A stretch of 64,000 bases of DNA from positions 24,501,807-24,565,806 of the forward strand of contig OY783206.1 of assembly GCA_963678705.1 (NCBI GenBank), read 5' to 3'. A program made the translations under genes and the position numbers. The DNA comes from Panorpa germanica (lineage: Eukaryota; Arthropoda; Insecta; Mecoptera; Panorpidae). Below are positions 32,244 through 46,163 of this stretch, one piece after another; position 1 is the stretch's first letter; each line of letters opens with the position of its first letter. The notes beneath the pieces were generated by a model. The model had not been told where the DNA came from and searched no databases. It saw only the letters and a program-made list of their open reading frames with translations.

Positions 32244-33181
32244 ACACTACGTAATTGTGCAAATTATGAGGAAATAAAATACAAAAAATCATAAATCAAT
32301 ACAATTATGACTTTATCAATGAAACTAATTTAATCTCTATATTTTAAATATCCTTACTCGTATTCATAACCTATAAATAAGATTACAAATGTTTATAAAT
32401 GTATATATTGTTTTAAGTGTTAATATTTTAAAAGAAAACAGGTTATACCGTAGATATATAGATTGAATATCTGATATTTGTTAATATTCTTTTATTTTAT
32501 TCATCCTTCCTCCCACCTTTTCTTACTTTTTATATTGTTCTTACATATTTTTGTATTATAATGATTTCTTTTGTATTTTATTGTTCTGCACGGTGGAATT
32601 ATTTTCTACCACTTTGCCATTGGCTGCGTTCAGGACCATTAACTGTTATAATATGTTTAACACATCCTTATTATATTTATTGCTATATATTTCTCTGTTT
32701 GAATTAACATATACATTATTTGGAATAATTCCAAGCGCGACTTATAGTGGTAGTCAATCAAAAGTAACGAATATTTTTAATGAGAAAAATGGCCACCGAT
32801 AACTACCATTCATGTCGTTATAACAAAACAGCAATGTCCTGTAGCAATGTCCAGTATTCCAACCTGAGTTACAAGAACTCTTTAAATTTGTTAAAAGACG
32901 AAAGACTCCGGCAGTAGTAGGTTACAGTATTTTAATTATAGTTTTGACATTTCATATCATTTCCCATACTGAAAAAACCGCTTTCAGCGACATCACTTAT
33001 GTCGTATCTTCTATGAACTAAAATTTCTCGGTGACTCAGTACTAGGACTTTTTTCAGTATTATAAGATTTTTACTTTAAGTAATGGTCCCTGTCATTTCC
33101 TATATATAACATAACGGTTTCGTTCACGAAATTACAATCGCTAATTATCTTAAAAAGATTCAAAAATAAATAAACAATAAC

Positions 33182-33470
33182 ATGAGTGCGATATGTATGG
33201 TTAAAAATTGTGAAACTAAAACTCAAAATCAACGTTTCCATAAATTCCCAGAACAAAGAATCTTTGCTTTAAAATGGTGTGAAGCAATAGGAAGACAAGA
33301 TTTAAAATTAATTAGAATGACTAAATTAATGGAAAAAACTATATGCTCTAATCATTTTACTAAAGGTGATTATACTTGTCGTGATGGTGAAGTGGTTTTA
33401 TTAGCAACTGCTGTGCCACACATAATAGCAAACGCAAGAGTCACTGAACAAATGGATACAAAAAACAATG
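33182..33470 (+). CDS. THAP-domain exon 1, U2
   Basis: Same as U1 except Ser12 is Thr (CETKTQ). All zinc ligands are kept. Donor intact at 33471, but the second exon is missing: the unit junction follows at 33771. Confidence 0.75.
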
Positions 33471-35154
33471 GTATAAACATTTTAAATAATATTATATTTT
33501 TACATTTATTCAGATAGTAGAATCTTTTATACTAGATCTTTTTTATAGTAGAATAAGAAAAGACGCTTCAAATTCTATCAATTTATTATATTTTATGTTT
33601 AACTTTTGTTATAAGTTCCACATTTATATACATAACCTAAAAATCGTTTCGTTATTCATCATTAATAAAAGTTCCATACTCTTTCAAAGATCTATTATAC
33701 TTCTAAAGTAAATATATTACGATTTTGAAAACTGCCGTTGCTTATTGTTTCCAATCAGATACATTTGATTGACAGTGATAACTTGTTGATATAAAATTGG
33801 TGTTGAGGCACTGTTAATCACACATAATACAAATAAATATTAGAAGCACAATGGAATCTCGAAATAAACATGATGCAGATTAAGTCTTAAATTTGTTGAT
33901 GTAAAAAGACTAAAAGCAAAACCTTATTAATTGTTGTTTGATACGAAAAGACGCCATGACGCCATTAAAAAAAACACAAACTTATGTCAAAGATATTATC
34001 GGATGTCTCTACTGATCTCTACCAAATAATATTCTCTCTCTTTCTGTCATACCCTGAACTATAACAAAATTTGAACTGTAAATAATAAAGCGCTAAGTTA
34101 AGTTCGGTGAATTCCTCTTCCCCGCTACACAACACGTACTAGGGTACCAGTTGGACGGCCGTGCTATTATGTTGTGTGTTGAAATAACCAAAACATAAAA
34201 TGAACCATCTACTAAACAGTAGATATAACAGATATAGTTAGTAATCTATTTCATAGATGGCCGTATTCATTTATAAATTACAACGCCTGATCATACGCAA
34301 CCACATACACATTTATTTGTGTATATATGGGTGCATCCTTATCAGGTGTTTAAAATAAGATATTTTTGCACAATATAAAATGGAAAAAGAACTCTTGTTA
34401 AAATTAATAAATATGTTAAATTTTGCGAAAATAAGATTTTCTAAATTTCATGGACATATTTTTCTAAAAGAAGAATTACGTTTCTTCTAAATGTTTGATG
34501 CATTAATGTACGTTGTTATGCTCGAAAATATTTAAAATGTTATGAACAGATCTCCATTTTAGAGCATTACGAACTTAACTGTATCAAAAAATTTAAAAGA
34601 GATGTAAATTTTCTATTAGAAAATTATCCATGAATTTAAGAACTTAGTTAAACTATTTAAAATAATTTTTAAAAATTTATGCTTCTGTTAGCGACATCTA
34701 TTGAAGAGTAGCTTATAATATATATGGTCTATATGTTCAATACATGACGACCCGATTTATTTGCGCCAAGACTGTATGCAACCTAAGTAACACTGTTTGA
34801 ATATTCACATGTAAAGACAATATCAGCAACGGCCTTGAAGAAAATGTTTGCCAAAACAGAGAAGCTTCCCTAATATAAGTAGACATATCTTTCAACGACA
34901 AAGAAAAGTTATGCAAAATGACACAAATATTTGTGCTTTTCTGACTTTAAAGCTAATATTATGTGTGTATAGAATCAATTTTAAACGCTGATTATTCGAA
35001 AACAGTGGCAGATAATTCAAATTGGTTTTCAATTTTCAAATCAGCAATAAAAACTGCATTATTGAACATATATTATTTGCCACAAAAATAAAGTTTTAAA
35101 AGCAAAAAGTATTAATGAAAACTACTAGCGAATTGAATAAAAATAGTAGGGAAT

Positions 35155-35739
35155 GGGAATGTGTCCTCATTTTTAGTGCGATTTTTCAATTGTTGATTGA
35201 AATTGATGTTAATAAATGTGTATTGGCGTGTCTATTTTATTAAATATCTAAATGCTGACGGAGATATAGCAATTAAAAGTTTGAATTGTAGTTTTAGCGC
35301 TAGAAATGGTCGGCCATATTTTTATGACGTGAAATGCATTTTAACTTCAGTTATTTGTTGAGTAGGTCAGTGCTGTGGTAATGTTTTGTAGCTGTTGGTA
35401 GTCAAATAATCAAGTCAAGTCTAAGAATAATAAGTTTTATTTTATTTAACCCTGCTAAGGCAGATATAATATTTGAATTTTATTGTTCCTTGAAATAGCT
35501 GTAAATAATATTTGATATTTTGATATATAAATACATATAGCAGAGCTTTACAAGCTGTAAGGTTGGTAACCTTACACAGGAATTGTGATGTCACATGCAT
35601 TTGAAATGTGTACAACGTTAAACCCTTTACTAATTAAAGAGACAAAATGACTTTTTTAATTGTTAATATCTCTTAACATATAAGGAGTTATTAATATATA
35701 GTACACTTTTATAGAAATTAAAACATAGGACACAAGCCC
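35155..35739. mobile_element. 'GGGCTTGTG' family MITE (U3)
   Basis: Same insertion as in U2, with the same shortened left flank. Confidence 0.75.
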
Positions 35740-36256
35740 ATTTACAGTGCAGTTTTATATTAATTCAAATATGGTTCACAACCCAATAATGTTGTATAGA
35801 CCTGTATAGATTTGATTAGAAAACAGATGGGCGTGGCCATCGCATAGTCGGACCTTATACCATAAAAAACTTTCGAAGTAATTTTTGTCATCAATAAAAA
35901 TTCATTTAGTTTTGTATTAGACGAAGATACACTTTATTAATGTTGATAAATTTTCAAATACAGAAACATATTACTTTAAAATGATTTATTAAGTTGATTA
36001 GTTTTATATATTCTTTTTTTTAGATTTTCTTTGAATTGAAGTTGACTTAAGATTTAGTCATAGCAGAAGAGCCGGGGCAGCTACTAATCCCTTAAATGAA
36101 AGATAAAACAGAAATTAGCATTTGTTCATTATACAAAATACACTGCCCAGTAAAACCATACAATTTCAAATAGAATTCACGAAGTCGTATTCTTTAATTT
36201 TTTACCATATACTATATAATTAAAATTAAAAATTGAATGCTGGTAATACTACTTAA

Positions 36257-36667
36257 AAGAAACGATACTTGGCGAAATATAGATGGCGATACTATACAGC
36301 AGGTTAAATATTATCAAAAATACCATGTTTTTTATCTTTAAATTGTTTTATGTAAGTAACTATAAACGCGAATTAAAATCTAAAGCTGCAATTAGTTAGA
36401 TGATTAACGTATCTACATTTTAAGCTTTCTCTCACTGACTTTTAATGAGTTGGAACCGCAAAAATAACTTTTGAAAATGAATATTGTTATATTTTCTAGT
36501 TAAATTCCAATTAATAATATGACTGGCAACATTTTTAAGAGTTTGTTATAAATTTTATAACCTTTATTATTCTTAAACTTACGCCTAAGACTTAAAAATA
36601 TATAGAGTATTCGATAATATCGCCATCTATATTTCGCGAATCAAAAATGGCCTTGTATCGTTTCACC
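36257..36667. mobile_element. TTAA MITE (U3)
   Basis: Same eroded left end as U2; TTAA on both sides. Confidence 0.75.
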
Positions 36668-36954
36668 TTAAGGCTATCAACATCAATACTTTGTCTGACC
36701 GAGCTATTTTCCTATGTAGTTAACTGGGAAGTATATTTTTGTAAAGTTCGCTATAACATAGGGTCTTTCAACAAGAGCGGTCATTTTAAATCAACACAAA
36801 AATGCAATATTTCCATGGAAAGTAATGATATTTTAATTTTAATCTAAAGTACAAACTCTGAGGTTAGTAATGAAACGAAATATCTGCCAAATGTCACCAA
36901 AATATTGCGTTTTTCCATTGATTTAAATTGACCTTTCTTGTTTTTAGAAATTAT

Positions 36955-37056
36955 TTAAATGAACCTCTGCTCCATCAACGATTCCAGACGGCGAACTCGG
37001 ATGTTTCGGGGCGGTTCGCTTCCTTCTACACTTCGCTTTTTAGAACTGATCTGTCC
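36955..37056 (-). CDS. Orphan modular gene, exon E8, U3
   Basis: Identical to E8 of U1 and U2. Confidence 0.6.
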   Translation of the reverse strand, partial: GQISSKKRSVEGSEPPRNIRVRRLESLMEQRFI

Positions 37057-37478
37057 CTAAAACAAAATTACCGTATTATTAATGGTGTTTTCGCGGCATT
37101 ATGCTCAGAATTGAACGTTCCAACTTCCAACTACAGGAGTGCCTCGCACCCACCTTAAAAAGTTCTCGCATGATGTGCGGAATTGATACCAACTAATATG
37201 CATAAAATGTAGAAGTTCTTGATATTGTTAACAATTACTATTAATTACTATTTTCAATACCATCACACGAAACGATTTAATACCTCTAATAATTATTATT
37301 TATTTAAATCATAAAAATATTTTTTTAAATAAAATAAAAGTAAAATTAAATTTAAGAAATTTAGTTAAAAAATATATGAATAAATGTAAACAAGTGTATG
37401 GATGAGGGTACAGATTTAAAAAGTAATGTATGTTCCAATTACCAACATTTTCATAATGCGATACAGTGTGGCACTAAG

Positions 37479-37668
37479 GGCCTTATTCTGTACAGTATTT
37501 CCACCGGTGAAAAAATTTCATCGCTGTAAAATGACGTTACAAAAGCGAGGATTTTTTTATTTTCTATTTAATACTTTGTGAGTGGTCAAATATCATGAAT
37601 ACCAGTTTATACTCTTTCACCACTGTACATTATAAGGGCGGTGAAAAATTTTGCATACAGAATACCAC
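37479..37668. mobile_element. 190-bp MITE (U3)
   Basis: Same as 24941-25130. Confidence 0.6.
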
Positions 37669-37690
37669 TTTAGATATATTATATAGAGAT

Positions 37691-38274
37691 TTTTAAATTG
37701 ATCATCAATAACTTGAATTTTAGCTAAAAGTTTAACTTTTTTTGACGCAAATTTTTTTTTTCATTAGCTACACGTTTTTTTTTTTTAATTTTCTGATTCA
37801 TTTCATTTTGGATTTTAAATGAAATATAATATACTATATATGAAATAGTTGCCGCAATCAAATTCCCTGATATTTGTTGAAATTTTCTGAAATTTCCTGA
37901 CATTTCCATGAAATTTCCAACCCTACAAACATTTTTGATCGGAATCCAATTAGAAGCTAATCGTATCACTCTGAATGGTGATTGGAATCCTTTTAGACAT
38001 TAGTGAGACATTACATGAAGCTTTGGACATCTTGGCTGCACGGGCCGGAACGCTCCGTACCCCCTCTGATTGCCCTCCTAATACTTTCCATACGAGGTTT
38101 GCCGAGGTGCAAGTCGTGCTACTACCCAGTACTACCACATATGTTCTCCCGACTACTGTCTAACTACTCTCTGATACGAGATTGCTAAGATACGACAAAT
38201 TGTTTGTAGGGAGGTTGCATTAAATTCCCTGATATTCCCAGATTTCCAAGTTTTCCAGATCTGTAGCCACCTTG
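37691..38274. mobile_element. CAGGGTGGCCAC-type element, left end missing (U3)
   Basis: Same as 25152-25735, including the G+C-richer 140-bp part. Confidence 0.5.
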
Positions 38275-38317
38275 TAATCCTATCTACGACATTGAACTTT
38301 ACAATTCTTATTATTAC

Positions 38318-38467
38318 CTTCTTCTTCGTCTGGGGCAAGTCGTAATCATCACTAAAGCTACGCCACCAAGGAACTCGTACTTTCTTAGAACTACGGCGGC
38401 GGCGGTCCACCATATGCGTACGGACATCAGGCACGGGCACGGGCGCGGGGATGGGCAAAGGCATGTC
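38318..38467 (-). CDS. Orphan modular gene, exon E7, U3
   Basis: 50 residues, same reading as U2, phase 0 at both ends. Confidence 0.6.
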
Positions 38468-38756
38468 CTATAATATTTGTAATAATAACAAGATATATAA
38501 ATACAGCAGTATAAAACCAAGTCAAGAGTACTGCATATAAAGTCAGAAGAATTAATCCGTATCATGTGCTAGGTAGAGATTTAAAACACAGTTAAAAATT
38601 TGTAGATAATGTTATACCCTACAACTTTACTAATAACTCTAAATATTATCTAGATAATAGGAAACAAAGTATCACAACAATTTTAAACATCAAGACACGG
38701 CATTCTATAACATTTTTGACCTGACTAAAAAAATGTCAAAACATATTATATGTAAT

Positions 38757-38944
38757 GGGCTTGTGTCCTATGTCTTAATTTCTATAAAAGTGTACTATAT
38801 ATTGATAAAGTAAAGTGGGTTACTAGAACCTCAACTGATTAATTATTTTTTAATAACTCCTTATATGTTAAGAGATATTAACAATTAAAAAAGTCATTTT
38901 GTCTCTTTAATAATTATTAAAGGGATTCAACGTTGTAAACATTC
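38757..38944. mobile_element. Truncated 'GGGCTTGTG' MITE at deletion junction (U3)
   Basis: Same junction as U2 (cattccccgtaacg). Confidence 0.7.
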
Positions 38945-40082
38945 CCCGTAACGTTAAGTTAAGCGGGCGATAAGGTTTCAACTTTTTTTTTCATTTTTTT
39001 TTTATTTATTTATATTATTACAACATATTAAGTTTATTGTGTAAAAATTTTAAGTCGATTGGAATAAAACTGTGAAAGATATAGAGTTATAAGTCTATAC
39101 CTCTCTGGTCTGCTTTCGTGTTACTTTGAAACTTTTAAATGCGGTTTCTCACACTTAGGTTTTTTAGAGTCCTCTCTAGCTCAAAATCTACTGAACCGAT
39201 TCTTTTGAAATTTTGCACACTCTTTCTTTGCATAAATCCGAGGTAACGCTGTCGAGTTTATTTTAATTTTTTAATTTTAGCGTATTTTAAAATAACAAAG
39301 TTTCTGATTTTCATGAAGAATCGGTATTTTGACTTCTAAGTGCTGTAAAATACTGAATAATCAATAAAAAAAGAAAAACTCGACAGGACCTTCCCCCCTT
39401 ACCTAAAATGCTATCAGGGGTATTATTTTTCAATAAATGAGTTTGATTTATGATTCAAGCATGCGCATAGAGAACAAATAGGAACATATACCTTTCTCTC
39501 TCGCACACATTTTGGACGCACTTTTAATCTAAAGGAAACATAGGCTATTCACGCTCCAAAATGGCTACAAATTGCACGGTTCGACGATTGAGTGCAGGAA
39601 ACTGATGTTCAGTGGAAATATTTAGTGGAGGGGACGCAATAAGTGACTGTCACAGTAGCTTATGAAATATGAGGAAAAATGAATAAATGTTAATTTGGTC
39701 ACACTTGTTATTGAGTCCGTGTTTTGCGTTAGTTATTAATCATATTAATAATTAATTTATATGAAAAAATATTCAGTTCTTGTGTTATTTTGTTACAAGG
39801 ACATTTTAACAATTTTCTTTGTCAAACGAAAAGTTTTTATAAAACTATTTCAAGTATATTGTTACAAAAATAAGGTAAGACTCATATAGATGTTAACCTA
39901 CAATGGCGTTTTCTATGTAAGAAAAAATGTTGCCTTTACTTTAAATTCATTCTCTAAATTTTTGGCTAAGTGTACTCACTTTGGTATTCTACTAGTAGCG
40001 AGTAAAATGAAACCTACATTGTTTTAATGCCTTACATATGAAAACACCTTAATGTTAGATAGATTTCTCTTGTATGTCTTAC

Positions 40083-40277
40083 CTGCATTGGAGATGCTTC
40101 TCTTGTCAATCGCCCCACGGTGTTTGTGTTGTTTCTAACATATTCGTTCGTATATGGTTCAGGATTATATAGGAACGGATCCATATCTGATAATACCACT
40201 GGTGCCGATAATCCAGCGGCATACCTCTCCATGAGGCTGGCCATTCTATCACTAGTGGTATTCTCTTCCTTAATCTC
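40083..40277 (-). CDS. Orphan modular gene, exon E2, U3
   Basis: 65 residues, same reading as U2; donor context gtaagacatac. Confidence 0.6.
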
Positions 40278-40452
40278 CTAGAATAGTAACACAAATATAT
40301 TAGAAACAATTCGTAAAAATCATTTACGAGCGAGAGATATTTGAGTCTACCAAATGAAATAAGGATTTGTAGACAAAACTGGTGAAACAAGATGAAATTC
40401 AATACATGAGTATCTGTTAATTATTGATTATTTTTCATTTCAAGAAAGGTCC

Positions 40453-40659
40453 ATGAGTTACAAACTTTCTGGGCCTATGTCCTCAACATTTCTGAACGAT
40501 GGCTCAAGATTGATCAACTACTTATGCTCTGATACCATTGGCAGAAGATATGATGATAACGAAAAGATAGATGTCAGAGTGTATCTAAAGAAAATAGTTG
40601 TAGAAAAAGACCAGTCGAAATTAGCAAAGATGAGGGCGGGAAGACAAGAAGATAGGTAA
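40453..40659 (+). other. Conserved plus-strand open frame, U3
   Basis: Counterpart of 27912-28118, one substitution (LINY for LLNY). Status unknown. Confidence 0.2.
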
Positions 40660-41217
40660 AGTAATATCAAGGAGAGATGGGTGGCAACGCCACGGAAAAA
40701 AAACAACGTTACTGGACGAGATTTGTTCAGTTTAAGGTAAAAGTTTTACTGAGTGAATTAATATAAAGTAGTCTACATCCTTATCTTCTGGTAAATCACA
40801 ATTCGTTTGCATATCATTCTTATCCTTTCCAGAGGAAAAATCTCACTTTCTGCCATGATTTTACCGGCTAACTTACATCTCATCTTTTGGAGATAACAAA
40901 ATCTGGAAACTTATCACACCATTTGCTAAAATGTCACAATTACCCGAGCAGATTCACTACAGAGCTACACTTTCTGGCAGATTCCACACAATATCGAATA
41001 GGTTTTCTTCATTAGCATATCTTTCTTCATATACCTCTTACTTCATATACGTAGCTTTGAACTAAAGATCCAGGTCATATCCAATCCATAAATTCTTCAT
41101 ACTCTAAGTGGTCTGCTAAATATCCCAGTAAACAATTTGGTAATCCAGTGAAAATCATGTCCAGTGGTAAATGTCTCTCTTATGGGCAACAAATAGCGAT
41201 GAGTAAGTTCAGATCAA

Positions 41218-41349
41218 CTATAGTACCACATTCCTTGTGTTCCTTTTCCAATTTTCCTTATTATCATGCTTATTCAATTTAAAATGTGCCTCATCATTGA
41301 ATTTAACTTTCTTGATTACTGCAGCTTCTTCATCCAAGCAAGTGACAAA
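41218..41349 (-). pseudogene. DDE transposase fragment, U3
   Basis: Same EAHF-containing piece as U2. Confidence 0.45.
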
Positions 41350-41430
41350 TTTGAGATATTATTAGTAGCTTATCTAAACTTATAAGGATTTATTTAAAGT
41401 AACTACTACATGTTCTTAACCGTAATTAGT

Positions 41431-41562
41431 CTAATCCGAATGTTCTATTCGTTCTTCTGAATTGTCTTCAGCTATCTGAGAATATGGTTCATGATGTTCT
41501 GCCTCAACTAGAATTTCGTCACTGATACTTTTCATTACTTCAAATAGATCTGTAGCATATTT
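41431..41562 (-). CDS. Candidate alternative terminal exon (E-alt), U3
   Basis: Same as U2 except the first codon is AAA (Lys for Glu); acceptor intact. Confidence 0.45.
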   Translation of the reverse strand, partial: KYATDLFEVMKSISDEILVEAEHHEPYSQIAEDNSEERIEHSD

Positions 41563-42943
41563 CTGGGAGTGTTTATATTTTCTATTATATATTCCAATTT
41601 CATTAGATCACTCGATCTTGTGTTCTTCGTTAGAGCTCCCGTGTTTAATACATCTGCAAGTCCTGGTGGCTTATACCAACTAAATCTCAATCAGTCTCGT
41701 CTTCATAAGGCTATTTACCGATACCAGGCATGCCACCTGTCCTATAGACTAAAATCATTCATTTTTCTTTACTAGTTCTACCTTTTTGCACAAGTTCCAT
41801 GTTATTCTTAGCTTAAAACCAAATGGAAATTTGATCAATTGAAGATCTTGCAATTGAGGTCAAATAAGGATAAGTATCTCCACCACATTGCCTAAGAAGT
41901 ATAAATCAATATGAATATGCACCAAAAACTGCCTCTTTGTAAATAAATTGTTCTTCTTCAAATATTTTATATCATATCCAAAATTTTTAGTCATTATCAT
42001 TACGTTTCCGTTTAAAATGTGTCCACAGTCGCTAAAGATGCTTTCTTTAAAAAAACTATCTTCTTCTTCCTCTTATAAGTAGGTTTACATTCTTTGAATT
42101 AATTGATCTGAAACTAGAAGTCCAACACCTTGTATTTAAGATGACATTAAGATAGAGCCTAGCAAGATACACCTCAGCATACCACCTGAACAAAGTACCA
42201 ACCATATCTTATTTAGATTATCTTCATTCCTAATCAGCGTTTTCCTAATCAAAATACCTTTTCAGATCAAATTGTGCCTCGTGGAGCAGTTCAACTGTTA
42301 TGTTGTTGGTTCATTTTTGTTTCACGTACATTTTTACAATCTATCATTTCATACAAAACCAAATGATGAAGCTAAACATCTACTTTTCCCGCTATAATGG
42401 TGAGTCATTGTAAAATTACTATTCCTAGCCATAAGGCTATGTCATGTTTTAATTTGTACGTTGGTTAAAAATGATCCATATTTAGTAATATTGTGCCCAT
42501 GATTTTACTGATACGATATGGCAATAACTACATTATCAACCACCTATTTTTGTATGGTTGACAAATGGATCATGATATTACAGATATTGAAGACACCACG
42601 GCAAGCAGAGTGTTCCTGTAGGTGCCACACAAAACTCTTAAAATGTGAAGCTCCTATTTTAAACGTCACAATAATATAATATAATATTTTCTAAAATACT
42701 AATATATAAATTATTTAAAAAATAGAAAACAATTTTAACTTTTAAAAAGTAAAACATTTAAATAAGATAATAATTTCACATTGACATTTGTGTTTATAGG
42801 AAATGGATGGCATGAAATTAGGAACAAATAAACCAAAAAAGATGTAAAATCCAAAAAGTTTGATTTCTTAAACTATAAAATTAACAATTTGCATTTTTAA
42901 AATTTAAAAATAAAAGAACATGAAAAATAAAAAAAAAACTTAC

Positions 42944-42994
42944 CATTTTAATATCGGAAACGTATATATTTTCCGTAATGTCGATTTCTTCCAT
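42944..42994 (-). CDS. Orphan modular gene, exon E1, U3
   Basis: Reads MEEIDITENIYVSDIKM; close to U1 (Asp3Glu), unlike U2. Donor gtaagttt. The ATG has A at -3 (taaaATG). Confidence 0.65.
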
Positions 42995-44507
42995 TTTAAG
43001 ATGTAATCCTTGCTGTAAGAATTTGCAGCTGTTTTACTACTGTAAAACTGATTCAATTGTTTTTTCACAAAGGTCACTACAAATAAAGGTAACTTTTATG
43101 CAATCTTGATGTATCTGAATCAAAAACAAAATTTGTTACATCTGGAATTTTTGGTTAATCATCTAAGTAAATATTCAATTAATATAATTTATAAAAAAAT
43201 CGAGCTAATACATTTGTCTAACCTATAATTCGATAAATGTAAAACAGTTTAAATCGATTTTGCGAGCAGTTCGGCTGCTAACTTGAGAACAAATTCTGCT
43301 TAGTGCCTTGAAATCTGTAATGATATGAATATGCTTCCTTGCAAAAATACTTTTTTGGCGTATAACTCAAAAACGGTAAAAGAATAAAAAATATTTATTT
43401 TAATATACTTAAGAAATTTCCATCTTTCTTTTTCTATATTTTTTTATGTATTTATAATAAAATTTCATTTATTTAAATTCTCTGCATTATAAATGTAAGA
43501 AATTAAGTTGATTAACAACTATTGTAATATAAATATAAAAACAAATTAACTTAATCAATTATCTCTAAGAAACGAAGATGAAATTATCGGGACAGTTTCT
43601 TAAGGGTTACTTCCACATACTGAATTTTAGTTTAATTTCTTAATGTTTTAACCTTAAATTTTCCTTTGACAAGAATCGAATCGTTTAAGATTCGCAGTAG
43701 ATTCAGAAAAATTGTTTGTAGTGAAGTACCAGCTCGTGAAATTTAATTAAATATAATAATAATGTTATATGCACAATGCATGCTCACTAACATATTAAAA
43801 TTAAAAATGAAACAGTATGTAAAAATAATGTTTAAGTAATAATTGGGGCTTGTGAACCATGCCTTGTGTCTACAAAACTGGTGTCCAATTATTTTTTAAT
43901 AAGTCGCAATATTGTTCAACAGGATTCGGATAAGCGGGGGTATTATTATATAATAATAAACGTTTAAAATTATATTATGCAATAATCAAGGAAGATATCA
44001 TGTGTAAATGGATTTTGAAACGTATGTAGCAAACAATTGACAAGCAAACAGAAATATTTTAAATAATTAGAACAATGGTAAATATAAATTTACAAAAATT
44101 TTATACGAATTTTACTAATACTACGCGAGATGGATTAAGGGCGGCACGTTTGCTGATTTTGTATAAAATTATGGTAAGCCCTTATTTGTGGCGGTAATTT
44201 GCTAGAGTTGCCCCTAAAACGTTAGCAGATTCCTGTGTTATTAACAATTATGATAGTAATATTAATTACTACGTTTAATTAACGAATAATGTAGGGGATA
44301 TAACGGCCAAAAAATGAACTGAAAATCGGAAATCAATTTTTCAAATTAAAAAAACCGTGCATTGTTTTTAATATTAACATCTTTAAATAATATTCAATAT
44401 AAAAAGAAATAATTCATAATCCAATTAACAAAAATATTATTTAATTCAAAAAAATTAAATCAGAATTAAAATAAAATTAAAAATATATAATTAAATTTAA
44501 GAAATAC

Positions 44508-44752
44508 CTGATAAATAAGATGGGTTCTTATGAGATTCTAGAACAGTCGATCCAATGTTATACTAATTTATTAGATTGTCCTTGAACAATAGGTCTGATC
44601 AGGTCGAGATCTAAAATAATACTAACTGAATAAAATAAAAGCGTGCGACTAGTGCAAGATCTTTTGTTTAAAACAGAGGCGAATCAAGTGGTTCCCGATC
44701 GAATCGTGGGTGATCATAGATGCCCATTAAAACCGAGTTCCAAAAGATGGCG
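44508..44752 (-). promoter_or_regulatory. Leader module A, U3
   Basis: Donor gtatttct; CAAAAGATGGCG at 44741-44752. Confidence 0.3.
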
Positions 44753-45373
44753 ATAATATCCAATTATGCAAATTAATGATGAATATTTAATTAATCAAGA
44801 AAATAACCTTGAAGAAATTAAATGTACATACAACCCTAAATGCAGTGTATTATTCTACTAAATACTGTGGCCATCTTGTTTTTAATATTAATATCTTTAA
44901 ATTAATGTAGAATATCCAATATAAAACGTGCTTCACAATACAAGGGGTTTTTTTAAATTTTCGAATGAAATAAATGTCAATATGTTTTTACTTTCTTAAA
45001 TATCCAAATGTTTACGGAGTTATAGCTATATCAAATTTGATTTTAAGTTTTTTCCTTGTGCACAACCAGCTGTTAGTGTAAATGACATATCACACACACA
45101 CACTCGTATGCTGCATGTGACGTAACAAATATTGAAAATTTTTATAACGTTGAATCACGTTAACAATTAAAGTGAAAAAATGACATTTTTAGTTGTTAAT
45201 ATTTCCTAAAATATAAGGAGTTAATAATTAAAAAATTTGAGGTTCTGATATACGAGTACAATTTTATAGAAATGAAAACATGAATCACAAGCCCATTGGA
45301 AAAAATATTATTTAATTAAAATTAAAAAAAAAAGAATATAAATTAAAAATATGTAATTAAATTTAATAAATAC

Positions 45374-45596
45374 CTGATAGAGTTTTATGAGATTCAAAAG
45401 CAGTTAGATTCAATATTATATTAACTTGAATAAGAGGTCCTTCCTAATCAAGATCTAAATTAATACTAACGATATAAAATAAAAGCGCGCTACTAGTGCA
45501 GGAACTTTTGTTTAAAACAGAGGCGAATCAAGTGGGTGCCAATCTAATTGTGGGAGATCGTAGTTGTCCATTTAGATCGAGTTCCAAAATATGGCG
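45374..45596 (-). promoter_or_regulatory. Leader module B, U3
   Basis: Donor gtatttat; motif altered to CCAAAATATGGCG (45584-45596). Confidence 0.3.
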
Positions 45597-45723
45597 ACAC
45601 TACGTAATTGTGCAAATTATGAGGAAATAAAATACAAAAAACCATAAATCAATACAATTATACTAAATACTGGATCCTGAACGATGTTACAATTTAAAAA
45701 TGCACTACTTTCATTAATTATGG

Positions 45724-45993
45724 TAACATGTCTGTACTATTAAGGGATAAACTCAGTTATTTGTTATATGTATAAAAGGGTTCAGTGTTAAGTATTTTAT
45801 CTCTTTTACGCTCTGTTGTATAAAAGTGAAGCCAACTTAGCGGATATAACGTTACATGTATTGGAGTTCTCTATTACATTTGATCTCTTTAATAAATATG
45901 AATAAACAAATAGAGCATAAAAGAGATAGCATATTCAACCCTGTTATCTATAGAAAAAATAACTGACCTACCCTTAATAGTACAGACATGTTA
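45724..45993. repeat. Fold-back element with perfect 23-bp arms (U3)
   Basis: The arms start taacatgtctgtactattaa (45724-45746) and the inverse is at 45971-45993. Inside, ggttcagtgttaagtatttt...ctcttttacgctct pairs imperfectly with agagcataaaagagata...ttcaaccct. It is part of the 0.9-kb block (45661-46562) absent from U1 and U2. The block ends in a gagtacacaagcc MITE terminus at about 46163, so it probably belongs to the same MITE superfamily. Confidence 0.7.
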
Positions 45994-46163
45994 CGTCATA
46001 AATATGGCCGACAACTGTAGCACTAAAACTGCAGTCCGACTTTCAATTGCTATATCTCCGTCAGCATTTAGATATTTATTTAAATAAAAACGCCAATATA
46101 CATATATTAACATCAATTTCAATCAACATCTGAAAAATTTACCCCTATAAAATGAGTACACAA

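Larger units (their letters stand above)
19606..33771. repeat. Tandem repeat unit U2
   Basis: The second copy, about 14.2 kb. It begins with the segment homologous to 541 onward and then has about 1.6 kb found in no other unit, a P-element-like pseudogene. It then follows the unit order: palindromic block, MITE, E8, E7, E2, alternative last exon, E1, leader modules, THAP exon. E3-E6 are missing. A deletion of about 0.7 kb just upstream of E1 (joined at 30543-30547) is unique to U2. Confidence 0.85.
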
